From assembly GCA_966211455.1 (NCBI GenBank), contig CBIHNI010000015.1:1-64000 (forward strand): a stretch of 64,000 nt of DNA, written 5' to 3'. Of the stretch, positions 44,425-51,922 are shown in pieces (the first letter of the stretch is position 1; every line of letters starts with the position of its first letter). The stretch is from 21-14-0-10-47-8 sp966211455 (GTDB taxonomy: Bacteria; Bdellovibrionota; Bdellovibrionia; Bdellovibrionales; Bdellovibrionaceae). Made by a program: the position numbers and the translations under genes. Below the pieces are notes generated by a model. That model saw only the letters and a list, made by a program, of their open reading frames with translations, did not search any database and was not told where the DNA came from.

Positions 44425-44955
44425 ATGGCTTTCGCAATTCGTAAAATTTCATTGGCGTTGCTTACGGCAACTTTGGTTTTCGGTCTGGGTGCTTGTAAGA
44501 GCAAAAAGACATCTGAAGACACGGCGGCTCCAGTCGAAACTTCTGACGATGGAAAAGCTCCTCAAATCGAATCAACTCCGATGAACTTTGATGCAGCTGG
44601 TAGCGATAGCGGCAAAATCGAAGGTCTTCAGAGCATCAACTTCGAATACGACAAGGCCTCTTTGAGCGCAGATGCGAAAAAGAAGATCCAAGGCAACGCG
44701 GACTGGATGAAGAAAAATACCGGCGCGAAATTGCAAATCGAAGGTCACTGCGATGCTCGCGGATCGATCGAATACAATTTGTCTTTGGGTGAACGTCGCG
44801 CTCAGGCCGTTAAGTCATACATGACCAGCTTGGGTGTTGCGGCAGCTCGTTTGTCGATCATCAGCTACGGTAAAGAAAAGCCACTGACTTCTGGTGATTC
44901 AGAATCAGACTACGCGAAAAACCGCCGCGCGAACTTCGTTCCATTGGGACAGTAA
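44425..44955 (+). CDS. pal: Pal, peptidoglycan-associated lipoprotein
   Basis: A 176-residue outer-membrane lipoprotein that tethers the membrane to peptidoglycan and works with Tol proteins in constriction. AAGGAGG precedes the ATG. The lipobox ends LGAC (Cys 24); a short linker follows. The OmpA-like domain has INFEYDKASLS, IEGHCDARGSIEYNLSLGERRA and AKNRRANFV, the classic Pal motifs. It heads a set with a DUF4398 lipoprotein and ybgF; tolQ, tolR, tolA and a canonical tolB are not in this window. Confidence 0.95.
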   Translation: MAFAIRKISLALLTATLVFGLGACKSKKTSEDTAAPVETSDDGKAPQIESTPMNFDAAGSDSGKIEGLQSINFEYDKASLSADAKKKIQGNADWMKKNTGAKLQIEGHCDARGSIEYNLSLGERRAQAVKSYMTSLGVAAARLSIISYGKEKPLTSGDSESDYAKNRRANFVPLGQ

Positions 44956-44961
44956 TCTGAA

Positions 44962-45270
44962 ATGAAGTCCTGGACCTGCGGAGCCGTTCTCAGTTTGCTA
45001 GTTTTGGTAGGCTGTACAACTGCTCCGGCTCCGGTCGAGGAATACACTCTGGCTCGAGCGGCCATCGAGGCCGCCAAGTCCATCGAAGCCGCCCGCTATT
45101 CGCCCGGTTACTGGCACCAAGCCGAAGAATCTTACCGCCGGGCCCAAGCTCTCTACAAAGACCGACAATACGACGAAGCTCAGGCTGAATTTGTCAAAGC
45201 ACGTCTAGCGGCCGAAAAAGCCGAAAATTCTGCACGTCTCATTCGACAGAAGAATGGGGAAGTTTTATAA
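44962..45270 (+). CDS. DUF4398-type lipoprotein
   Basis: A 102-residue lipoprotein with lipobox VGC (Cys 18), 6 bases after pal. The mature part is an alanine-rich helical hairpin (LARAAIEAAKSIEAARYSPGYWHQAEESYRRAQ, read in two parts), the DUF4398 pattern also seen in the lipoprotein at 4773. Its place between pal and ybgF suggests a Tol-Pal accessory. The ribosome binding site is weak; translation may be coupled to pal. Confidence 0.82.
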   Translation: MKSWTCGAVLSLLVLVGCTTAPAPVEEYTLARAAIEAAKSIEAARYSPGYWHQAEESYRRAQALYKDRQYDEAQAEFVKARLAAEKAENSARLIRQKNGEVL

Positions 45271-45316
45271 TATTCATGAATCATGAAGTTGATGTCATGG
45301 GTTTGTCGCAAGCAAC

Positions 45317-45479
45317 TAGCTCGCATCCTGCTGGCCATTTCCGCGCTTCCTGCGCGGAAAGAAATGTGACAGGGGAAAGAAGAAGCAGAGCCATACTCAT
45401 AACTAAGAATTGACGGCCCGGATGGCCGTCAATCCGCAGTTCGGGGCGCGCAGCCCCGATTGGCAGGATGCATGAGCTA
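45317..45479. mobile_element. MITE-like element with three hairpins
   Basis: Imperfect inverted ends (TAGCTCGCATCCTGCTGGCC at 45317-45336 and its counterpart GGCAGGATGCATGAGCTA at 45462-45479) enclose three hairpins: TTTCCGCGC/GCGCGGAAA (45338-45360), ATTGACGGCC/GGCCGTCAAT (45409-45433) and TCGGGGC/GCCCCGA (45441-45459). It has no ORF of its own and sits between the DUF4398 lipoprotein and ybgF. No target-site duplication was found by eye, so mobility is unproven. AGCTCGAGAAAG a little downstream also occurs in the two hairpin repeats at 11 and 50 kb. Confidence 0.5.
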
Positions 45480-45528
45480 CATGACGAAGATAAGACATCA
45501 AAGCTCGAGAAAGAGAAAAGGAAAAGAT

Positions 45529-46218
45529 ATGACCAGTAAATCTCTCAGAACATTTATCCTGACACTTTCCCTCTTAGGCCTCACAGCCTGCGACACCTTC
45601 CTGACCCGCAATGACGTCAAGGAAGCCGAGCAAAAACGCCAGATGCAGGATTCAGTTGTGCATCTTCAGCGCAACAACGCCGACACCAACAACCGTTTTG
45701 CCGATATCGAATCCGATTTGCGCACTTTGAATGGCCGGGTTGAAGTCGTCGAAAATCGCATGAGCGTCAGCGGTCGCGACACCGAAAAGCAAAAGGCCAA
45801 TGCCGAACAAGCACAGGCCGAAAACACAAAAAAAGTTCAAGTTCTGCAAGACGAAGTCGCCAAGCTCAGCGAGCAGGTCAATCAGTTGACTGCGGAACTG
45901 ACGGCGATCAAGTCAGCTTCGGCCGCAGATCACGAATCGTCAGCGGTGGCTGGCGGAAAAAAAGATTTGTTCACACAGGCGGATGAAAGCTTCGATAAAA
46001 AAGACTGGCGCAAAGCGATTTTGAATTATCAAAAATTCCGCGACACCAATCCAAAAAATAAAAAGTTCCCAGAGGCCACTTACAAAATGGGTGTGTCCTT
46101 CCAAGAATTGGGAATGAAAGACGAAGCGAAAACTTTCTTGGACGAAGTGGTCGCAAAATTCCCGAACTCACCTGAAGCGAAAAAAGCCAAGGTGCGATTG
46201 AAAAATCTGAAAAAGTGA
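45529..46218 (+). CDS. ybgF: YbgF/CpoB-like Tol-Pal lipoprotein
   Basis: A 229-residue lipoprotein variant of the Tol-Pal associated YbgF (CpoB), which links outer-membrane constriction with wall synthesis. The lipobox ends LTAC (Cys 19). A coiled coil spans about 30-140, and the C-terminal YbgF TPR region reads DLFTQADESFDKKDWRKAI, NYQKFRDTNPKNKKFPEATYKMG, VAKFPNSPEAKKAKVRL. The start at 45529 has GGAAAA upstream and follows the hairpin element; an in-frame ATG at 45460 lies inside the element and is not favoured. The stop overlaps the tsaD GTG start. Confidence 0.85.
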   Translation: MTSKSLRTFILTLSLLGLTACDTFLTRNDVKEAEQKRQMQDSVVHLQRNNADTNNRFADIESDLRTLNGRVEVVENRMSVSGRDTEKQKANAEQAQAENTKKVQVLQDEVAKLSEQVNQLTAELTAIKSASAADHESSAVAGGKKDLFTQADESFDKKDWRKAILNYQKFRDTNPKNKKFPEATYKMGVSFQELGMKDEAKTFLDEVVAKFPNSPEAKKAKVRLKNLKK

Positions 46219-47264
46219 TCTCTCTTTGCCTGGCGATTGAAACCAGCTGTGATGACACCTCGGTGGCCCTTGTCGGTGCCGATGGTTGCGTTCATCAATT
46301 GGCGTCGGCTCATCAAGACCTTGCCCACGCACCTTTTGGTGGGATCGTGCCAGAAATCGCGGGCCGCAATCATTCGGAAAATCTTTTGCCATTGATCGAA
46401 ACGATCTTTCAAAAATCCGGAAAAACTTGGGCCGACATTCAAGGCATCGTGGTGACCAATCGCCCGGGCCTGATCGGTTCTTTGATCGTCGGCATCGTGA
46501 CGGCGAAAAGTCTGGCGCAAGCGCGCGGTCTGCCATTGATCGGCGTGAATCACCTTGAAGGCCACATCGTCGCACCCTTCTTGCGGGACGATCAGTATCA
46601 ACCACAATTTTCGATGAGTGAACCCTTCATCGCGCTTGCGATCAGTGGCGGACACACCAGCCTTTATCATGTGAAGTCCTTCAAAGATTATGAAATCTTG
46701 GGCGCCACCTTAGACGATGCCGCTGGCGAAGCCTTCGATAAATTCGGCAAGATGGCGGGACTTGGATTCCCAGGCGGGGTGAAGGTCGATCAGCTTTCGA
46801 AAACCGGCAACACCAAGGCTTACGATTTTCCCCGCAGCATGATCAAAGAAGACAATTATCTGATGAGCTTTTCAGGCCTGAAGGCTTCAGGCCAACGGTT
46901 GCTTGAATCTTTAGGCCCCGAGAAAGTGAAGGCGGATCTACCCAATCTCTGCGCTTCGTTTCAAGAGGCGATCGTCGATATTCTGATTGCCAAATTGGAT
47001 CGTGCGATCACGAAAACCGGAATTCGCAATGTGGTGATCACTGGTGGCGTTAGCGCCAATTCCAGATTGCGAGCGCGCAGCGAGGAATGGGCGAAACAGC
47101 GTGGATTGAAATTGCAGATTCCGCCGCTTCGGTATTGCACGGATAACGCCGCGATGATCGGTTACGCTGGAATTTTGCGTCTGAACGAAGGCGAGCACAG
47201 CGGTTTGGATTTGGGGCCTTCGCCGAATTCGTACCCACAAGATTTTATCGGAGAGGGTCGCTGA
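46215..47264 (+). CDS. tsaD: TsaD, tRNA N6-threonylcarbamoyladenosine transferase
   Basis: Transfers threonylcarbamoyl to A37 of ANN-decoding tRNAs, with TsaB and TsaE. The ASKHA fold is shown by AIETSCDDTSVALV (about 7-20), the metal-binding NHLEGHI motif near 115, AISGGHTSLYHV near 137 and VVITGGVSANSRLR near 275. GTG at 46215 is the start, overlapping the ybgF stop as GTGA. Length of 349 residues is normal. Followed by rsmA with TGATG overlap. Confidence 0.96.
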   Translation: MISLCLAIETSCDDTSVALVGADGCVHQLASAHQDLAHAPFGGIVPEIAGRNHSENLLPLIETIFQKSGKTWADIQGIVVTNRPGLIGSLIVGIVTAKSLAQARGLPLIGVNHLEGHIVAPFLRDDQYQPQFSMSEPFIALAISGGHTSLYHVKSFKDYEILGATLDDAAGEAFDKFGKMAGLGFPGGVKVDQLSKTGNTKAYDFPRSMIKEDNYLMSFSGLKASGQRLLESLGPEKVKADLPNLCASFQEAIVDILIAKLDRAITKTGIRNVVITGGVSANSRLRARSEEWAKQRGLKLQIPPLRYCTDNAAMIGYAGILRLNEGEHSGLDLGPSPNSYPQDFIGEGR

Positions 47265-48076
47265 TGTCAGAAACATGGGACCGCCTGAAAGTCACATTGG
47301 CCGAGCTTGGAATCGAGCCAAAGAAATCTTTAGGGCAGAATTTTTTGATCAGCGATCCCGTGATCGCAAAGATTATTGATGCCGCAAAAAAGACCCATCC
47401 AGGATTCTTGATCGAAATCGGTCCGGGGCCGGGCGCTTTGACCTATCACTTGCAAAATCTAACGCCAAATTACCAGCTGATCGAATTGGACCGCGACATT
47501 TCACAGTATTGGCGAAGCAAAGGCCTGAAGCTGATCGAAGCCGATGCTTTGCAAATCGATTGGTCACCATTCTTCAAAGAAACAAGGCCAATCACTTTGG
47601 TGAGCAACCTGCCATATCAGATTTCATCCAGTATCGTGATTGATCGTTGCTTGGATCCACAGCCTGTGGATCATATGGTGTTGATGTTTCAAAAGGAAGT
47701 GGCGCAAAGAATCAGGGCTCGTCAGCAAGATGAGCTTTACGGAATGCTCAGTGTGGTGGCGCAAAGCTTCTGGAAGATTGAAACTTTATCGGATGTGGGA
47801 CCAGGGGACTTTTTCCCGCCACCGAAAGTCGCCAGTCGCGTGCTGACCTTTACGACCAAGGCAAGCCCAGTTGCCGATAAGAAAAAGTACTTTAACTTCG
47901 TCAAAGCGGCTTTCTTGCATCCGCGAAAGCTCATGGCGTCGAATCTTCCAGAAAGACTGCCGATCACCAAGGAAAAGGCAGTCGAGATCTTAAAAAGCCT
48001 CAAATTGCCGGAAAAAGCGCGTGCCGGGGAGCTCTCGGTGCAGCAATTTGTGGATTTTTACCATCAGCTTGGATAG
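47264..48076 (+). CDS. rsmA: RsmA/KsgA, 16S rRNA adenine dimethyltransferase
   Basis: Dimethylates A1518 and A1519 in 16S rRNA, a late small-subunit checkpoint. Motifs: KKSLGQNFLISDP (about 19-31), LIEIGPGPGALTYHL SAM loop near 47, LVSNLPYQISSSIV catalytic motif near 112, and the C-terminal helical domain with FFPPPKVASRVL. Length of 270 residues is usual. The one-base overlap with tsaD indicates coupling. Confidence 0.96.
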   Translation: MSETWDRLKVTLAELGIEPKKSLGQNFLISDPVIAKIIDAAKKTHPGFLIEIGPGPGALTYHLQNLTPNYQLIELDRDISQYWRSKGLKLIEADALQIDWSPFFKETRPITLVSNLPYQISSSIVIDRCLDPQPVDHMVLMFQKEVAQRIRARQQDELYGMLSVVAQSFWKIETLSDVGPGDFFPPPKVASRVLTFTTKASPVADKKKYFNFVKAAFLHPRKLMASNLPERLPITKEKAVEILKSLKLPEKARAGELSVQQFVDFYHQLG

Positions 48077-48085
48077 AAGTTCTGC

Positions 48086-48541
48086 ATGGGTATTCTGATC
48101 ATCTCCGACAACAAGAAAGCGCGTTTCGATTATCAAATCATCGAAACTTTCGAAGCGGGGATGGTGCTGACTGGCAGCGAAGTGAAATCTCTGCGCGGCA
48201 ATCAAGTGCAGCTCAAAGATTCCTATGTCTCCTTTGTTGGCTCCGAAGCCTTTCTGCAAAATGCTCACATCGCCGAATACAAAAACTCAAGTTACAACAA
48301 TCACACTCCGGAACGTCTCAGAAAACTTTTGCTCAATCGCAACGAGATCAATGAAATCTACGGCGCGCTTCGCGAGCGTGGACTGACCTGTGTGCCTTTG
48401 AAAATTTACTTTAAAGACGGTCGCGTGAAATTAGAGATCGCTCTGGTTAAAGCCAAGAAACAACACGACAAGCGTGATGCGATTAAGAAGCGTGACGTTT
48501 CGATGGAGATGAAGAAGTCTCTGCAACGTTCTCGTCGCTAA
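48086..48541 (+). CDS. smpB: SmpB, tmRNA-binding protein
   Basis: Delivers tmRNA to stalled ribosomes in trans-translation. The OB-fold core has FEAGMVLTGSEVKSLRGNQVQLKDSYV (read in two parts, about 23-50) and the C-terminal basic tail KKQHDKRDAIKKRDVSMEMKKSLQRS (read in two parts). 151 residues is normal. The last 59 bases overlap the end of the convergent HAMP gene. No ssrA gene was found in the window. Confidence 0.96.
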   Translation: MGILIISDNKKARFDYQIIETFEAGMVLTGSEVKSLRGNQVQLKDSYVSFVGSEAFLQNAHIAEYKNSSYNNHTPERLRKLLLNRNEINEIYGALRERGLTCVPLKIYFKDGRVKLEIALVKAKKQHDKRDAIKKRDVSMEMKKSLQRSRR

Positions 48542-49175
48542 AGTCTTTCTTCACGATACCCAACTGACTGCGTTTCATATCAATCAGGTTTTTCATCACG
48601 ATATAAGTCTGACGATCGCGGGGATCCAAGCCCAAAGATTCTAAGGCTTCCAGTTCTTTCTGGGTGTGTGCACGCATCGTTCGATACAAGTAAGAATAAG
48701 TGCTGGCCAAAGATTGGAATTCATCATTCGAGCGAATATGGAAATCCTTCGAGCTCCAGTCGCCCAAGGTGACTTGCTTCATGTGGCGCTCGAGAGCCCA
48801 CAAAGGACCAGCGATCAAAGCCATAATCTTTTTGGTCAGCCAAAAGCAGAACAGCGACGAGCAGATCACCGTGAACAGGATCAATCCGAAAAGCAGGGCC
48901 TTTTCGCGTTCCAGATGATTCAAAAGCTCTGGACGAATGTCGTAAGCCAGCTTCTGAAAAATGTCGTAATTTTGCTGAACGAAGAAAACGCAAGGAAGCA
49001 CAAACAGTGCAAAGGGGCCTAGGATCGCCAGCAAGAAGTATCCGGCGTAACGACGCTGGAATTGTTGGTAAAGATTCTGCATCGAACGCTGCGTGGATTG
49101 CAGACGCTCGGCTTGCTGCTCGAACTTGGAAAGACGCTGTCTTTTTTGTTCAAAAAATCTTCGACCGTAAATCAT
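48483..49175 (-). CDS. HAMP-domain membrane protein without output domain
   Basis: A 230-residue inner-membrane protein. A basic coiled-coil cytoplasmic start (FEQKRQRLSKFEQQAERLQS) precedes transmembrane helix 1 (about 45-67), a short periplasmic segment, helix 2 (about 93-115), and a HAMP domain (AGPLWALERHMKQVTLGDW) with a further helix. No kinase or methyl-accepting domain follows; the C-terminus is short and disordered. The start at 49175 is preferred, but the frame is open to 49250 and neither has a good ribosome binding site. The 3' end overlaps smpB by 59 bases. Confidence 0.7.
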   Translation of the reverse strand: MIYGRRFFEQKRQRLSKFEQQAERLQSTQRSMQNLYQQFQRRYAGYFLLAILGPFALFVLPCVFFVQQNYDIFQKLAYDIRPELLNHLEREKALLFGLILFTVICSSLFCFWLTKKIMALIAGPLWALERHMKQVTLGDWSSKDFHIRSNDEFQSLASTYSYLYRTMRAHTQKELEALESLGLDPRDRQTYIVMKNLIDMKRSQLGIVKKDFSDENVAETSSSPSKRHAS

Positions 49176-49277
49176 CAAAGATCTTATCGTTGTTTCATTC
49201 TGAAACTTGAGCGAAACTGGACTGGAAAGAGCAATTATGGTCTCGACCATGGTCGACGTTTTTGCCAGAGGTGATTC

Positions 49278-50075
49278 ATGAAGAAGATAATTTTGCTATT
49301 CGCCATTTTCTTGGGGGCTTGCACATCTTCCCAGACCGCGCCGAGCAATGCTTACCGATCCAATAGCGACGATCGCCCATTGGTGGATGACAAGTATTCA
49401 CTGCAAGCGGATCGCAAAGCTATGGACGAAATGCGAGCCCAGGTTCCTGCCGATCGCAAGCGCGAAAACGACGAACTGGCTTTGATGCTTGGGGTGAATG
49501 AAACAAAAAAAACGCCTGCCGATGTCCGCAACCAATTCGACACTTTGCTGAGAAAAAAGCGAAGTCTCTTCGATAAAGACATCACCAAAGAGCGCGAAAC
49601 CTTCACCAAAGACGAAAGAAAAAAACGCGAACAGTTCCTAAAAGAACAGCGCGATCAGCGCGAGGTTTACGGCCGTGAAAAGCACAGCCGCGAAGACCGA
49701 ACTGAATTCTTCAAAGAGCTCGACGAAAAACGTTCGGAATTCTTCTCAACTGAACGCGACAAACGAAACGATTTCGAATCCGATGTCCGCGAAAGAAGAA
49801 AGAGCTTCGAAGACTATGTCCGAGAAAAGCAAAACGAATTCAACCAAGAACACCGAGCCTACACCAAGCGCTACGACGATATGAAAAAGCAAGAGCGCGA
49901 AAAACAAAAAGCTTCATCAGGTACGGGCGCCTATTCGGCATCCAGCTTGGGTGGAGGCATGACTCCGGCTGCAGCTTTCGGTGTCAACGAAGCGCAAGAG
50001 CTGGATCGAGAACTTGAAGAGGTCCGCGGGAAATCGGGGACTTCGCTTCAATCCGGGCCTTCTTCTGGGGAGTAG
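49278..50075 (+). CDS. Charged coiled-coil lipoprotein with 11-residue periodicity
   Basis: A 265-residue lipoprotein with lipobox LGAC (Cys 15). The middle (about 80-210) is extremely rich in Lys, Arg, Glu and Asp, with an aromatic residue every 11 or so positions (ERETFTKDERKKREQFLKEQ, SREDRTEFFKELDEKRSEFF, DKRNDFESDVRERRKSFEDY). This would form a long, straight single helix or coiled coil. The C-terminus is Ser/Gly-rich. I know no family; an envelope-spanning spacer is a guess. The 50-kb hairpin repeat follows. Confidence 0.75.
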   Translation: MKKIILLFAIFLGACTSSQTAPSNAYRSNSDDRPLVDDKYSLQADRKAMDEMRAQVPADRKRENDELALMLGVNETKKTPADVRNQFDTLLRKKRSLFDKDITKERETFTKDERKKREQFLKEQRDQREVYGREKHSREDRTEFFKELDEKRSEFFSTERDKRNDFESDVRERRKSFEDYVREKQNEFNQEHRAYTKRYDDMKKQEREKQKASSGTGAYSASSLGGGMTPAAAFGVNEAQELDRELEEVRGKSGTSLQSGPSSGE

Positions 50076-50396
50076 GGTTAGGATTGCTCGTCACAGCGGT
50101 GCCTGAGAGTGAAGTTTAGCAAAAAAAATGAGTTCGTCCACAGCCACGGGTATCCATTTCTTTGAGGTGGGTCTTTAAGTCCCCTCACAAAGTCTGGAAC
50201 CAGTTGGTTCCGAACTTTGTGAGGTATCGCTCTTAAGCCCCTCAGAGAAATGACTCCCAGTTGGAAGTCATTTCTCTGAGGGCATCAATGCAACAAAAAG
50301 CTACAAATGAATTTCCCAAACATTGGAATGGACGGCCCGTATGATACGAGACAATCTACACAATACGCGAAAAGCCACACAGCTCGAGAAAGATCT
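50076..50396 (+). repeat. Interspersed modular hairpin repeat, copy 3
   Basis: A 321-bp region between convergent genes. The first 140 bases match copy 1 in reverse orientation. The middle holds a hairpin with 11-bp outer arms CCTCACAAAGT / ACTTTGTGAGG enclosing TGGAACCA/TGGTTCC (50187-50222), and a second with a 16-bp perfect stem CCTCAGAGAAATGACT / AGTCATTTCTCTGAGG (50238-50279). The tail (ACGGCCC, ATGATACGA, CACAGCTCGAGAAAG) matches copy 2 at 11 kb. No coding capacity. Confidence 0.75.
50187..50279. terminator. Paired long hairpins between convergent genes
   Basis: Two consecutive hairpins with CCTCA...TGAGG ends, with 11-bp and 16-bp perfect arms. They are symmetrical in both directions and lie between the 3' ends of the charged lipoprotein and PilZ genes, so a bidirectional terminator or transcript stabiliser is likely. 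Confidence 0.5.
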
Positions 50397-50398
50397 CC

Positions 50399-51100
50399 CT
50401 AAGTCCGCCCAGCGAAAAGCTGTCGGTACAGATCCATCACCACCGCAATGATCCGGTTCTTCACCGGCTCGGTCAGTGCGACAAACTGAATTCCGCAGGT
50501 CATCGGGCCTTTGCCGTGATTTTCGGCGCGCGCGTAGCGGACCGAACCTGTGACTGGGATTGGATCGCGGTCCGGTAAGAACAAATGTCCGCGCAATTCG
50601 TCTGACACTTTCAAGGTGATCAGCTTGGTGTCGATTTGGATTCGGCAACCACCGCCGGACAGGTCCATGATCGGAATCGAATGCTTTTGGGTTTTGCCGT
50701 TGATTGCGACCATCTCAAGCAAGGCTCGGTAACCGGTCGGCAACTTGATGCGATAATCTTCGCGTCTTTGCAGATGAAAAATCGGGGACTGGATCGAAAT
50801 GCTCACGATATCGGCCATCACCGAAAAGTCGGCGTGCTGGAAATATTTTTCGCCGCCCACGAAGAAGGTGATGATCAGGGTGCCACTGCCGGTCAGCGGA
50901 TGGGTTGCGCCCTGAACTTTGCACATCAGTTTTTGGTTGGAAAAATCGTAGGCCAGTAGAACAAAAACATCTGAATTGGGTTCCGATTTTTTAGCTAAGA
51001 CTTCGCTGCGAGACTGAGCTAGATCCGTGAAAAGTCGTGCCTTCTCCGAATTATCGCTGATACGTGTAAATATATCTGCACTGGGCAGCGTCGAGCTCAT
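50399..51100 (-). CDS. PilZ domain protein with YcgR-like N-terminal domain
   Basis: A 233-residue cytoplasmic protein. Residues about 1-105 look like a beta-rich PilZN/YcgR-type domain; residues about 110-225 are a PilZ domain with intact c-di-GMP motifs RREDYR (about 114-119) and DLSGGG (about 147-152). It is expected to bind cyclic di-GMP. YcgR proteins brake flagellar motors, so a motility role is plausible. The ATG at 51100 has no clear ribosome binding site. Separated from the YihY gene by 40 bases. Confidence 0.85.
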   Translation of the reverse strand: MSSTLPSADIFTRISDNSEKARLFTDLAQSRSEVLAKKSEPNSDVFVLLAYDFSNQKLMCKVQGATHPLTGSGTLIITFFVGGEKYFQHADFSVMADIVSISIQSPIFHLQRREDYRIKLPTGYRALLEMVAINGKTQKHSIPIMDLSGGGCRIQIDTKLITLKVSDELRGHLFLPDRDPIPVTGSVRYARAENHGKGPMTCGIQFVALTEPVKNRIIAVVMDLYRQLFAGRT

Positions 51101-51140
51101 ACTGTTTTTATTCTAAGCAAGGTCTAGGATTTGTAAACTC

Positions 51141-51908
51141 TTATTTCCGAAAGCTGGCCGTGATCGAAGCACCGATCAAGATCACATACCAGGTTAACAA
51201 AACCCAAATAAGCAGTGCCGGAAGAGCAGCGAAGCTTCCGTACATCTTACCCCAGGTGAAGAAGCTTTGGCTGAGCCACTTGAAGCTTCGGAGCAAAAAG
51301 ACCAGTCCGGCCGTTCCGGCCAAAGCACCCAAAGCCGCCGACGAGACGGAAACTTTGGTGTTGGGAACAAGCTTGTACAAGAAAAACAAACTGAAATAGG
51401 TAACCAGATAGTTCATGGTTGCGACCGATGCGGGCCCAGAGGCGCCAGAGAAGAATTTGGTCGAGGTGATCGCTACATACACGGCAAGGCCGACTGGAAA
51501 CAGCGCCATGAATAGCCAGTAAAAGAAAAAGCGATGATGGAAAGGGCGACGCTTATGAGCCAGCTCCCAGATTCGATGCAATCCCTTTTCCATATCGTTA
51601 ATCAAAAGAGTCGAGGCCAAGATCAGGCCGCCAAAACCCCATCCGCCCATCCGTCCGGTTTGAATGCGGCGAAAGAATTTGGCGATAATGACGGTACCTT
51701 CTTGGCCGGTCGGACCTTGAAAATACTGAAGCATAATTGCTTCCACTTTTGGGTAGATGGCTTCAAGGCCACCGATGTATTTGATCGTCGCCAATGCGAC
51801 CGCAAAGAAAGGAATCACCGAAAGAATGGTGGAAAATGAAAGAGCCGCCGCGACCAACTGCAGTTCGCCGGACTTCACCAAGTCCCAAAATCGTTGAATG
51901 GGTTTCAT
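51141..51908 (-). CDS. YihY/BrkB-family membrane protein
   Basis: A 255-residue inner-membrane protein with about six transmembrane helices, of the YihY family (once called ribonuclease BN). The family pattern LVAAALSFSTILSVIPFFAVAL, ASTLLINDMEKGLHRIWE and LPALLIWVLLTWYVILIGASI is visible. Its function is not settled for the family. It is probably cotranscribed with the upstream ABC-F gene, 14 bases away. Confidence 0.88.
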   Translation of the reverse strand: MKPIQRFWDLVKSGELQLVAAALSFSTILSVIPFFAVALATIKYIGGLEAIYPKVEAIMLQYFQGPTGQEGTVIIAKFFRRIQTGRMGGWGFGGLILASTLLINDMEKGLHRIWELAHKRRPFHHRFFFYWLFMALFPVGLAVYVAITSTKFFSGASGPASVATMNYLVTYFSLFFLYKLVPNTKVSVSSAALGALAGTAGLVFLLRSFKWLSQSFFTWGKMYGSFAALPALLIWVLLTWYVILIGASITASFRK

Positions 51909-51922
51909 GAGATATCAGTGTT

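Noticed and set aside
48086..48541. tmRNA (ssrA) gene near smpB
   Set aside because: Neither flank shows a tRNA-like acceptor or a tag-peptide frame; the downstream DNA codes for the HAMP protein.
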